Source: Mucilaginibacter kameinonensis
GTDB lineage: Bacteria > Bacteroidota > Bacteroidia > Sphingobacteriales > Sphingobacteriaceae
Direction: 5' to 3'
Assembly: GCF_003675385.1 (NCBI RefSeq)
Contig: NZ_RCWZ01000004.1
Coordinates: 186,001-250,000, forward strand
Length of the DNA stretch: 64,000 nucleotides
Part shown: positions 9,719 to 16,153 of the stretch, one piece after another
Position numbering within the stretch: position 1 is the first letter of the stretch
How the letters are laid out: each line of letters opens with the position of its first letter
Translations under genes and position numbers: made by a program
Notes under the pieces: generated by a model
Seen by the model: the letters and a program-made list of their open reading frames with translations, nothing else
What the model was told of the DNA's origin: nothing
Database searches by the model: none

Positions 9719-10741
9719 ATGAAAGACACAACATTTAAAATCTCTCCCGGAATTATATGGAGCAGTTCAATTTTCCTTGGTCTGCTGGCTTCTGTTCCTC
9801 AAATAGCCGAACGCCATTTTAAACCTGCCGAAGCTGCGGTAAACTCGGCGGTAACAGCCGCGTTTTCGCTGTTTGTATGGTATTACAATATCTATACGCT
9901 TCCAAAGCCATCAAACAATAAACAAATAAATAAAAGCATCTCCTACTCCCGGCTGCTTACCACATTGGTAATAGGTATGGGTGTAATGCTGGCTTTAGCT
10001 TATATCCAGCAGCTGATATTAACGCACATGAATTTTGGCCCGGTAATGCTGATGATTGAGGTTAGGGGCATACTCATTAACCTTGTGTTTTACATGCTGA
10101 TAAACCTGTTATACCAAAACTACCAAAACCAGCAGGTTACCGTAGAGCTCGAGCGCATAAAAGCCGATAATCTTGGCGCTCAATATGAGCTGCTTAAACA
10201 ACAGATCAACCCGCACTTCCTGTTCAACAGCCTTAATACCCTGAAAGCCATGGTTGAAACCGGCGATCAGCACTCGGTGGATTTCATCCTTAAGCTTTCC
10301 AACTTTTATCGTTTTACACTGGAGAGTCGTAAGTTAGATCTCATTCATTTATCAGAAGAACTGGATATTGTAGACGCGTACAACTTTCTGCTGAAAGCAC
10401 GTTTTGAAGACGGCTTTATCTTTACCAACACCATCGATGATCAATACCGCGGAACCCTGATCCCTCCTTTTACATTGCAATTGCTCATCGAAAACTGTAT
10501 TAAACACAATGTGGTATCGCTTGATCATCCGCTGCATATCAAGCTGTATACCGAGGGGGATACCATTGTTATGGAAAACGAGATTAAACCCAAGCGCTTT
10601 GAAGAACCATCAACAGGCGTTGGGCTTAAGAATATTAACCTGCGTTACGATCACCTGCTTGATAAACAAATAGAGATCATTGCTGAAGACAAAATATTCA
10701 AAGTTAAACTACCTATTATACATGAACATTATCATCATTGA
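9719..10741 (+). CDS. LytS-type sensor histidine kinase (His_kinase family)
   Basis: The 340-residue protein has about four N-terminal membrane segments (within residues 12-135), then a short coiled linker and the phospho-acceptor motif QQINPHFLFNSLNTLKAMVE with His166. An ATPase domain follows, with IENCIKHN and GVGLKNINLRYD. This architecture belongs to the LytS/YehU family, which phosphorylates LytTR response regulators. The last 20 bp overlap the start of the response regulator gene, so the pair is translationally coupled. No extracellular sensor domain is visible, so the stimulus is probably sensed in or at the membrane. Confidence 0.93.
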   Translation: MKDTTFKISPGIIWSSSIFLGLLASVPQIAERHFKPAEAAVNSAVTAAFSLFVWYYNIYTLPKPSNNKQINKSISYSRLLTTLVIGMGVMLALAYIQQLILTHMNFGPVMLMIEVRGILINLVFYMLINLLYQNYQNQQVTVELERIKADNLGAQYELLKQQINPHFLFNSLNTLKAMVETGDQHSVDFILKLSNFYRFTLESRKLDLIHLSEELDIVDAYNFLLKARFEDGFIFTNTIDDQYRGTLIPPFTLQLLIENCIKHNVVSLDHPLHIKLYTEGDTIVMENEIKPKRFEEPSTGVGLKNINLRYDHLLDKQIEIIAEDKIFKVKLPIIHEHYHH

Positions 10742-11483
10742 AGACGAGCTAAAGGCAGCCCGTTCGCTTGAAAGCATCATATTAGAGTTAAGGCCGCACT
10801 CAAAAATTGTCACCAAGCTGCAAAGCGTTGAAAGTTCGGTTGCCTATCTTTCTGAGAACAGGCAACCCGATCTTATTTTTATGGATATCCAGCTTTCGGA
10901 TGGTTTGTGTTTTGAGATCTTTAAATCGGTAAAAGTATCCTGCCCTATTATTTTCTGCACCGCTTTTGACGAATATTCGTTAGAGGCTTTTAAAGCCAAC
11001 AGCGTTGACTACGTGCTTAAACCTTTCTCCAAAACCGATATTGCTGATGCCTTTAAAAAGGTAGATGAACTGCGGAATTTCTTCCAGCAGGGCTCAACGC
11101 CCGATATCAGCAGCCTGCTATCGCAAATTACTCCCCCGGCAGGTAAAAAAAGCTTCCTGGTATTTAAAAACAATAAATACATCACCATAGCTACCAATGA
11201 TATCGCTTTCTTTTACATCCGTAACGAGTTGTCAACCATCATGACCTTCGATCAGCAGGAATATGTTGTTAACCAGTCGCTCGATCAGATCAGTGTACAA
11301 CTCTCGCAAGATCAGTTTTTCAGGCTGAACAGGCAGTACATCGTAAACTTTAGCGCGATAAAAGAGGTGGAGCATTATTTTATGCGTAAGCTGTTTGTGA
11401 AACTAACCATTCCAACTCCGGAGAAATTACTTATCAACAAAGAAAAAGCACCTGTATTTTTAAGCTGGTTGGAGAATAGGTAG
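10722..11483 (+). CDS. LytTR family response regulator
   Basis: The start is taken at ATG 10722, which begins MNIIIIEDELKAA. An open frame further upstream would add 14 residues that do not fit a receiver domain. The 253-residue protein has a receiver domain with phospho-acceptor Asp55 (LIFMDIQLSDG), a conserved Thr/Lys region (FCTAFDEYS and VLKPFS), and a C-terminal LytTR DNA-binding domain (about 150-250; DQFFRLNRQYIVNFSAI). It overlaps lytS by 20 bp. LytTR proteins bind pairs of direct repeats about 21 bp apart, and such repeats are present before this operon. Confidence 0.93.
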   Translation: MNIIIIEDELKAARSLESIILELRPHSKIVTKLQSVESSVAYLSENRQPDLIFMDIQLSDGLCFEIFKSVKVSCPIIFCTAFDEYSLEAFKANSVDYVLKPFSKTDIADAFKKVDELRNFFQQGSTPDISSLLSQITPPAGKKSFLVFKNNKYITIATNDIAFFYIRNELSTIMTFDQQEYVVNQSLDQISVQLSQDQFFRLNRQYIVNFSAIKEVEHYFMRKLFVKLTIPTPEKLLINKEKAPVFLSWLENR

Positions 11484-11539
11484 TACTAAGTCAGAAGTCT
11501 TGAGTTTAAAAACGGTTAAACAAACTGTTATATCCCGCT

Positions 11540-11634
11540 CGTCATTGCGAGGTACGAAGCAATCCCCTACTTTACAGGGCAGACTTGTATAGCCCCTATG
11601 CCTATTGGGGATTGCTTCGTACCTCGCAATGACG
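11540..11634. repeat. REP-like long palindromic intergenic element
   Basis: Two perfectly complementary 28-nt arms lie at 11540-11567 and 11607-11634 around a 39-nt loop. The arms begin CGTCATTGCGAGG. A related stem beginning GTCATTGCGAG occurs at 50623-50710, so this is one copy of a dispersed palindromic family. It is outside any gene, between lytR and the DUF1223 gene. Confidence 0.85.
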
Positions 11635-11713
11635 GCTTCTATATGTTTTAAAATAGCTTCTTCATATAAAAGAATACCTCAAGATTCCCGACTCAGAAAT
11701 TTCGACTCAAACA

Positions 11714-11754
11714 ATGCCCAACTGAACTCACAATATGTCCGGTTGGGCTTTTTT
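11714..11754 (+). terminator. terminator-like hairpin overlapping a candidate LytTR site
   Basis: GCCCAAC (11716-11722) pairs with GTTGGGC (11742-11748) and is followed by six T residues, which fits an intrinsic terminator for the lytS/lytR transcript. The loop also contains ATGTCCGGTT at 11735, identical to the core of the LytTR-like repeats elsewhere in the window. A poor match to the repeat lies exactly 21 bp upstream at 11714. TAATTTTG follows 47 bp after the good copy. Both readings may be true; the hairpin explains the first copy better than an operator does. Confidence 0.55.
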
Positions 11755-11781
11755 ATGCTGTTCTGGCGGCCATTTCAAGGC

Positions 11782-11789
11782 TAATTTTG
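11782..11789 (+). promoter_or_regulatory. -7 promoter element TAATTTTG for the DUF1223 gene
   Basis: TAATTTTG matches the Bacteroidota -7 consensus TAnnTTTG exactly and ends 23 bp before the ATG at 11813. No good -33 TTTG is present at the right distance, as expected of an activator-dependent promoter. The LytTR-like site at 11735 sits where such an activator would bind. Confidence 0.5.
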
Positions 11790-11812
11790 ATATAAATTAA
11801 AAATCGAAAGAT

Positions 11813-12613
11813 ATGAAAACGCTAAAAATTTTAAGCTTTTGCGTTGGTGCTGCAGCACTGGCGCTTGCTACCGCCGCATATGCCGCCCGTAAAATAGATT
11901 CTGTTAAAACTGTAAGCCCCGCTGCTCCGGGTAAAGGTTTTGCTTTGGTTGAATTGTTTACTTCAGAGGGATGTTCAAGCTGCCCGCCGGCTGATGAGCT
12001 GTTGGCAAGGATCCAGAAGGAAACACAGGATAAACCGGTTTATATACTGGCCTACCATGTTGATTACTGGAATAACCTTGGCTGGAAAGATGCTTTCAGC
12101 AATGCTACGTTTTCAAAACGCCAGCGGGAATATAGCGCTTACTTAAATGCACAGGTTTATACACCACAGGTTGTTGTTAATGGTAAAACAGAATTGGTAG
12201 GTTCAGATGAGCCTGTACTTCGCGAGGCTATTTCCAATGCTTTAAAGACCGCCCAAACCGCCCAGGTTAGTTTAAAAGCGCAACAAACAGGCGATAAGCT
12301 TGCTGTAAATTACGAGCTTTCCGGAAATACCGATAACCAGCAGTTGCTGATAGCTATCGTACAAAAATCGGCCATTAGCAAGGTTGCCAAAGGCGAAAAT
12401 GAAGGCCGAACTTTATCCCATGCCCAGATAGTACGCGACTTAAAAGCAGTTGCCTTAAACCAGGTAAAAAAAGGTGAAACCACCATTAACCTGCCTAAAG
12501 ATTTTAATCAGCAAGGTTGGGAAGTGGTAGGCTTTATACAAAACAAAGCCAACGGCGAGATTTTAACCGCCACTAAAGCCACGTTGACAAACAACGCTGT
12601 AGCTAAAATATAA
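11813..12613 (+). CDS. DUF1223 family secreted thioredoxin-fold protein
   Basis: The 266-residue protein has a signal peptide (to about residue 24) and the DUF1223 core ALVELFTSEGCSSCPPADEL with a CxxC pair at Cys54 and Cys57. YTPQVVVNGKTELVGSDE follows, a typical thioredoxin-like cis-Pro region. Members are periplasmic or membrane-anchored proteins of unknown reaction; a redox role is inferred from the fold and CxxC. It has its own promoter element and is followed by a 50-codon frame that may be co-transcribed. Confidence 0.88.
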   Translation: MKTLKILSFCVGAAALALATAAYAARKIDSVKTVSPAAPGKGFALVELFTSEGCSSCPPADELLARIQKETQDKPVYILAYHVDYWNNLGWKDAFSNATFSKRQREYSAYLNAQVYTPQVVVNGKTELVGSDEPVLREAISNALKTAQTAQVSLKAQQTGDKLAVNYELSGNTDNQQLLIAIVQKSAISKVAKGENEGRTLSHAQIVRDLKAVALNQVKKGETTINLPKDFNQQGWEVVGFIQNKANGEILTATKATLTNNAVAKI

Positions 12614-12632
12614 TAACATAAATTTTAACATC

Positions 12633-12785
12633 ATGAGCAAGTTGAAACAAGGCCGGTTATTAATGGGCTTCCTGTCACTGTTCTCATTGTCATTTCTAAC
12701 CAGGGCATCATTCGAGCGCAACCCTCAGGATTGTGAATTGATCTGCGTTCCGGAAAAGAGAAAAAAACCGGCAGAAAATAATTAA
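12633..12785 (+). CDS. small protein of unknown function, 50 aa
   Basis: ATG at 12633 opens a 50-codon frame ending TAA at 12785. The product has a hydrophobic stretch (LLMGFLSLFSLSFL) after a basic N-terminus, then a short tail with two Cys residues (DCELIC) and a lysine-rich end. It starts 19 bp after the DUF1223 stop and lies just before a strong intrinsic terminator, so it would be the last gene of that transcript. The two Cys residues next to a CxxC protein are suggestive. I recognise no family, and coding status is uncertain. Confidence 0.5.
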   Translation: MSKLKQGRLLMGFLSLFSLSFLTRASFERNPQDCELICVPEKRKKPAENN

Positions 12786-12795
12786 ATCTCACATA

Positions 12796-12833
12796 AACAG
12801 CATCGGCCCTAAAAATGGGCCGATGCTGTTTTA
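12796..12833 (+). terminator. intrinsic terminator after the DUF1223 transcript
   Basis: A perfect 14-bp stem (AACAGCATCGGCCC at 12796-12809 with its complement at 12817-12830) encloses a 7-nt loop and ends in a T-run. It closes the transcript of the DUF1223 gene and the small frame before the next gene. Confidence 0.85.
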
Positions 12834-12846
12834 AATAAATACTATC

Positions 12847-13269
12847 ATGAAAACATTACTGCTAATTGCCATAACAACATTTTTAAGCATTGGTGCTTAT
12901 TCCCAAGCCAATGAACTAAACTGTACCGAACAAGCATTCACTTTTAAAATAAATCTGCCTGCTGGCGGGCATAACTATTCATCTAAAATTGGGCGCTTTG
13001 CCCCTGCTCAGTTATCATCTGATTTCAGGCTGCCGGACGGTTATACCAGTAAGCAAAATCAGGCGGAAACTATCCTTCTGTTAGGCTTTGCGAAAAAAAC
13101 CAGTACTTATATGGATTATTCTCCTGCTGACACAATCATGCTTAAAAAGATGACATTTCTATATCCTAAAATAAACAATGTAACGGGTAAATTTACCTAC
13201 ACAGCCTACGATCATTTTAAGCTATTACCAATGCCTGTTTTAAATGCTTTAACTCCGCTTTTAAACTAA
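12847..13269 (+). CDS. secreted protein of unknown function, 140 aa
   Basis: The product has a signal peptide (MKTLLLIAITTFLSIGAYSQ) and a mature part of about 120 residues rich in polar beta-type sequence, with one Cys near its N-terminus. No domain is recognised. It starts 14 bp after the preceding terminator and 27 bp before the metallo-hydrolase gene, with which it may share a transcript. Normal codon use and a clear signal peptide support a real gene. Confidence 0.65.
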   Translation: MKTLLLIAITTFLSIGAYSQANELNCTEQAFTFKINLPAGGHNYSSKIGRFAPAQLSSDFRLPDGYTSKQNQAETILLLGFAKKTSTYMDYSPADTIMLKKMTFLYPKINNVTGKFTYTAYDHFKLLPMPVLNALTPLLN

Positions 13270-13296
13270 TCATCATTAACATAAAAAACCAAACCA

Positions 13297-13977
13297 ATGA
13301 AACTCAACTATTACGGACACTCATGCTTCTCGGTAGTTGCCGGGGGTAAACACATTTTGTTTGATCCCTTTATTTCGGGCAACGAACTGGCTAAAGACAT
13401 CAACATTGATGAAATTAAAGCCGATTACATTTTTGTTTCGCACGGTCACTATGATCATATTTTAGATGTGGTAACTATAGCCAATAATACAGGTGCCATG
13501 GTTGTGGGCATTTACGAAGTATATGATTATATCAGTAAAAAGGGCGTTAAAAATGTGCATCCACTAAACCCTGGTGGCAAAGTGACCTTTGATTTTGGTA
13601 CCGCGAAATCATTCATCGCCCAGCACTCGGCCAGCTTTCCGGATGGCAGTTATGCTGGTGTAGCTTGTGGTTACGCTTTAAAAACCGACGACGGTAATCT
13701 TTATTACAGCGGAGATACCGGCCTTACCCTGGATATGGAACTGGTAGCTAAATGGGTTGATCTTGATTTCGCGGTTTTCCCGATTGGAGATGTGTTAACC
13801 ATGGGCGTTGATGATGCTATTGAAGCAGCAAAGCTTGTAAAGGCAGATAAAGTTTTAGGCGTTCATTACGATACCTTCGGCTTTATTAAAATAGATAAAG
13901 ACGAAGCGGTAAAACAATTTGAACAGGCCGGCCTAAAGCTGTTTTTACCGAGCATAGGCGAGAGCATAGATATCTAA
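13297..13977 (+). CDS. metal-dependent hydrolase, UPF0173 (metallo-beta-lactamase fold)
   Basis: The 226-residue length and the opening MKLNYYGHSCFSV match UPF0173 proteins. The metal-binding motif is SHGHYDHILD; LYYSGDTGLTLDM supplies the later Asp and GVHYDTFGFI the last His. Most relatives read HxHxDH, as here, so the site is intact. The enzyme is cytoplasmic (no signal peptide) and the physiological substrate of the family is unknown. A bidirectional terminator follows. Confidence 0.9.
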   Translation: MKLNYYGHSCFSVVAGGKHILFDPFISGNELAKDINIDEIKADYIFVSHGHYDHILDVVTIANNTGAMVVGIYEVYDYISKKGVKNVHPLNPGGKVTFDFGTAKSFIAQHSASFPDGSYAGVACGYALKTDDGNLYYSGDTGLTLDMELVAKWVDLDFAVFPIGDVLTMGVDDAIEAAKLVKADKVLGVHYDTFGFIKIDKDEAVKQFEQAGLKLFLPSIGESIDI

Positions 13978-13998
13978 GAATACTGATTTTCTATATAC

Positions 13999-14037
13999 AA
14001 AAAATGCCTGCCTCGATAATCAAGGCAGGCATTTTTT
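13999..14037. terminator. bidirectional intrinsic terminator
   Basis: A perfect 15-bp inverted repeat (arms 13999-14013 and 14023-14037, core ATGCCTGCCT) has A-rich and T-rich ends, so it can terminate both the UPF0173 gene and the convergent ohr gene. Just after it, ACTCCCCTTTAGGGGACGGG at 14041-14060 resembles one end of the GC-rich repeat at 42302. Confidence 0.85.
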
Positions 14038-14069
14038 ATAACTCCCCTTTAGGGGACGGGGGGCGAGGC

Positions 14070-14546
14070 TTACACCAGGTTAATTTCAACATTGATGTTA
14101 CCGTAAGTTAATTTAGAATACGGACAGGTCCTGTGCGCTTCTTCAATCAATGCTTTGGCTACTTCCACATCCAGGCCCGGCAAGCTTACATTTAAACGGG
14201 CTTGTAAAAAGTAAGCGCCTGTAGTGATACCCAAATCCACTTCGGCATCAATAGCCAGTTCGGCAGGAAGTTCAATTCTTTTTTTAGCGGCTGCCAAACC
14301 GATAGCACCTTCAAAACATGCTGACCAGCCGGCTGCAAATAATTGTTCGGGGTTAGTACCAGGTTTTGGAGTTCCGGGAGTTGAATGTTTAATATCCAAC
14401 TGACCATCAGTACTAATAGATGATCCACCGTCGCGACCACCCACGGTGCGTACTTTACCGGTATATAATACTTTATCTATTTTATTAGCTGAGATATCTT
14501 CGATAACCTTGATCTTATTGATAGCTGATTCTTGAATAGTTTCCAT
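14070..14546 (-). CDS. ohr: organic hydroperoxide resistance protein, Ohr (OsmC superfamily)
   Basis: The 158-residue product carries the Ohr motifs TNPEQLFAAGWSACFEGAI with peroxidatic Cys77 and RTCPYSKLT with resolving Cys141. Ohr enzymes reduce organic hydroperoxides using lipoyl-protein thiols in the cytoplasm. The N-terminus is about 20 residues longer than most family members, but no internal Met offers a better start. The gene is divergent from the 14813 gene. A perfect -7 element TATCTTTG (minus strand, 14593-14586) lies 40 bp upstream, preceded by a 21-bp-offset repeat pair, so LytTR control rather than an adjacent OhrR is suggested. Confidence 0.92.
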   Translation of the reverse strand: METIQESAINKIKVIEDISANKIDKVLYTGKVRTVGGRDGGSSISTDGQLDIKHSTPGTPKPGTNPEQLFAAGWSACFEGAIGLAAAKKRIELPAELAIDAEVDLGITTGAYFLQARLNVSLPGLDVEVAKALIEEAHRTCPYSKLTYGNINVEINLV

Positions 14547-14585
14547 TGTGTTATTTATTTAAATAGTTTTTGTTTTTTGTATGCT

Positions 14586-14663
14586 CAAAGATATCCTGAT
14601 ATCGGCCCGGCGCCTATCAGTAACTATGCGAGCCGGACATTCCATATCACGAACCGGACATTC
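14586..14663 (-). promoter_or_regulatory. candidate LytTR operator pair and -7 element for ohr
   Basis: On the plus strand GAGCCGGACATTC (14630-14642) and GAACCGGACATTC (14651-14663) are direct repeats with a 21-bp offset. Read on the minus strand they give GAATGTCCGGYTC, pointing at ohr. A perfect TAnnTTTG element, TATCTTTG, is found 47 bp after the start of the proximal copy, at 14593-14586 minus. The geometry matches the sites near 11735 and 55143. Confidence 0.6.
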
Positions 14664-14812
14664 ATTAAGCCGAAAATTCAACCGACAAAAAGCACTATTG
14701 AAACTTTTAATTACAATCGATAACGAATGAAGAAAATGGGCTATGCTTTACGCATAATTATTCTAAATAAATTTGGATACTACGTTTATAAACAGCATTT
14801 TTAGATAAACCT

Positions 14813-15376
14813 TTGTTTGTAAACCGATTGAAAAAATTTATTGCCCTGATGTTGCTTAGCTTTCACCTGCTTAATATAGGCGGGCAGTTGGCATTGCATC
14901 AGTTTATGGTTTATAAAAGCAATAAATACTTTGCCGAACAAACGGCCAAAGGCTTCTACAATGTCAAAGACCTTACCGAGGTAGTTATTCCTGTTGACAT
15001 GCCCGGCATTCGCGAATGGCAACATTATGAGAATATTCACGGGCAGATCCAGTTTGGGAATAACAGCTACAATTATCAAAAGATGCGCGTAACCAGTCAT
15101 GCCATTTATTTGATGTGTACCCCTAACTATGAAACCACCCGCCTGGCCGATAAAAACATCATTAACGCAAAGGATGTAAAAGAGAACCCGGTACCGCAAA
15201 AAGAGCATGTACCTTTTGGTAAAATAACAATGCAGGACAACCTCAATTTCACTTTTGTACATTTTGAGTTTAGTTGCCCTATAAAATATACTCAACAAAT
15301 TGTTGCTCACCCTGTTCAACAATTAATTCCTGCTCACCAGGATATTCCGGAGCAACCGCCAAAAGCCGTTTGCTAA
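14813..15376 (+). CDS. secreted or membrane-anchored protein of unknown function, 187 aa
   Basis: The N-terminus is basic and followed by a hydrophobic segment (FIALMLLSFHLLNIGGQLAL), consistent with an export signal or anchor. The rest is hydrophilic with a proline-rich C-terminus ending PPKAVC. Small proteins of this sort are often encoded just before TonB receptors in Bacteroidota, and a TonB receptor lies 0.8 kb downstream. A 173-codon frame on the other strand is a shadow. No domain is recognised. Confidence 0.65.
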   Translation: MFVNRLKKFIALMLLSFHLLNIGGQLALHQFMVYKSNKYFAEQTAKGFYNVKDLTEVVIPVDMPGIREWQHYENIHGQIQFGNNSYNYQKMRVTSHAIYLMCTPNYETTRLADKNIINAKDVKENPVPQKEHVPFGKITMQDNLNFTFVHFEFSCPIKYTQQIVAHPVQQLIPAHQDIPEQPPKAVC

Positions 15377-15561
15377 TCTTCTCGTTGTTTTAATTCATTC
15401 TTTGGGGTAGCGGTTGTACCGTTACTGTTGCATTATTTATTTTCTGCCGATAGTTTATTCATGGCTCAATAGCTATGAAAATAACGCTGTGCCGGTTACT
15501 GTAAATAATCCTCAGAAAGGTATACCATTCCCCCAACCTACAAACATTCAATTCATTATTT

Positions 15562-16122
15562 ATGCCTTATATTACCCTTGAAAGCCATTTGCCGGGCATT
15601 ACCGGCTTGTTGGAGTATGCCAAAGAACCGGCACAACCTATCCGTAACCTTACCCAGTTTTTATTGCGCGGGCCATCAATCTTATCCGAGGCCGACCGTG
15701 AACTGATTGCTACCGTGGTATCACACAACAACCAGTGCACTTTTTGCACAACGGCACACACCGCCGCTGCCGATCTGCTGGCCGGCGAAGCCGAAACGGC
15801 GCAAAGAGTAAAAGAAAATATTGAAACCGCCCCGGTTACCGAAAAAATGAAAGCCCTGCTTACCATTGCTAAACTAACCGCTCAAAACGGCCGAAACGTT
15901 ACAACTGAAGCCATTGACCGGGCTAAAGCCGCCGGAGCTACCGACATTGAGATACATGATACGGTATTGATAGCTGCCTTGTTTTGCTATTACAACCGTT
16001 ATGTTGACGGATTGGCTACCGCACTACCCGCCGATGCTGCTTACTACGATGTACTGGCCGACCGACTGGTTAACCATGGCTATACCCGCCTGCCCCAAGG
16101 CTATGATCATTTAAAAAAATAA
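15562..16122 (+). CDS. AhpD-like carboxymuconolactone decarboxylase family protein (copy 1)
   Basis: The 186-residue protein has the AhpD-type motif DRELIATVVSHNNQCTFCTT with Cys59, Cys62 and His66, and the conserved C-terminal block DTVLIAALFCYYNRYVDGLA. The CxxCxxxH arrangement is the peroxidase/disulfide reductase site of AhpD relatives rather than the decarboxylase site. It is 31 bp before the TonB receptor gene, and two paralogues lie at the far end of the same strand run. The substrate is unknown; peroxide or thiol chemistry is inferred. Confidence 0.88.
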   Translation: MPYITLESHLPGITGLLEYAKEPAQPIRNLTQFLLRGPSILSEADRELIATVVSHNNQCTFCTTAHTAAADLLAGEAETAQRVKENIETAPVTEKMKALLTIAKLTAQNGRNVTTEAIDRAKAAGATDIEIHDTVLIAALFCYYNRYVDGLATALPADAAYYDVLADRLVNHGYTRLPQGYDHLKK

Positions 16123-16153
16123 CCCTAACCCTATTAAAGTAAACCCAATCACG

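Noticed and set aside
14801..15322. 173-codon frame on the minus strand opposite the 14813 gene
   Set aside because: It mirrors the plus-strand gene, which has a signal peptide and better context. No domain is visible in the minus frame.
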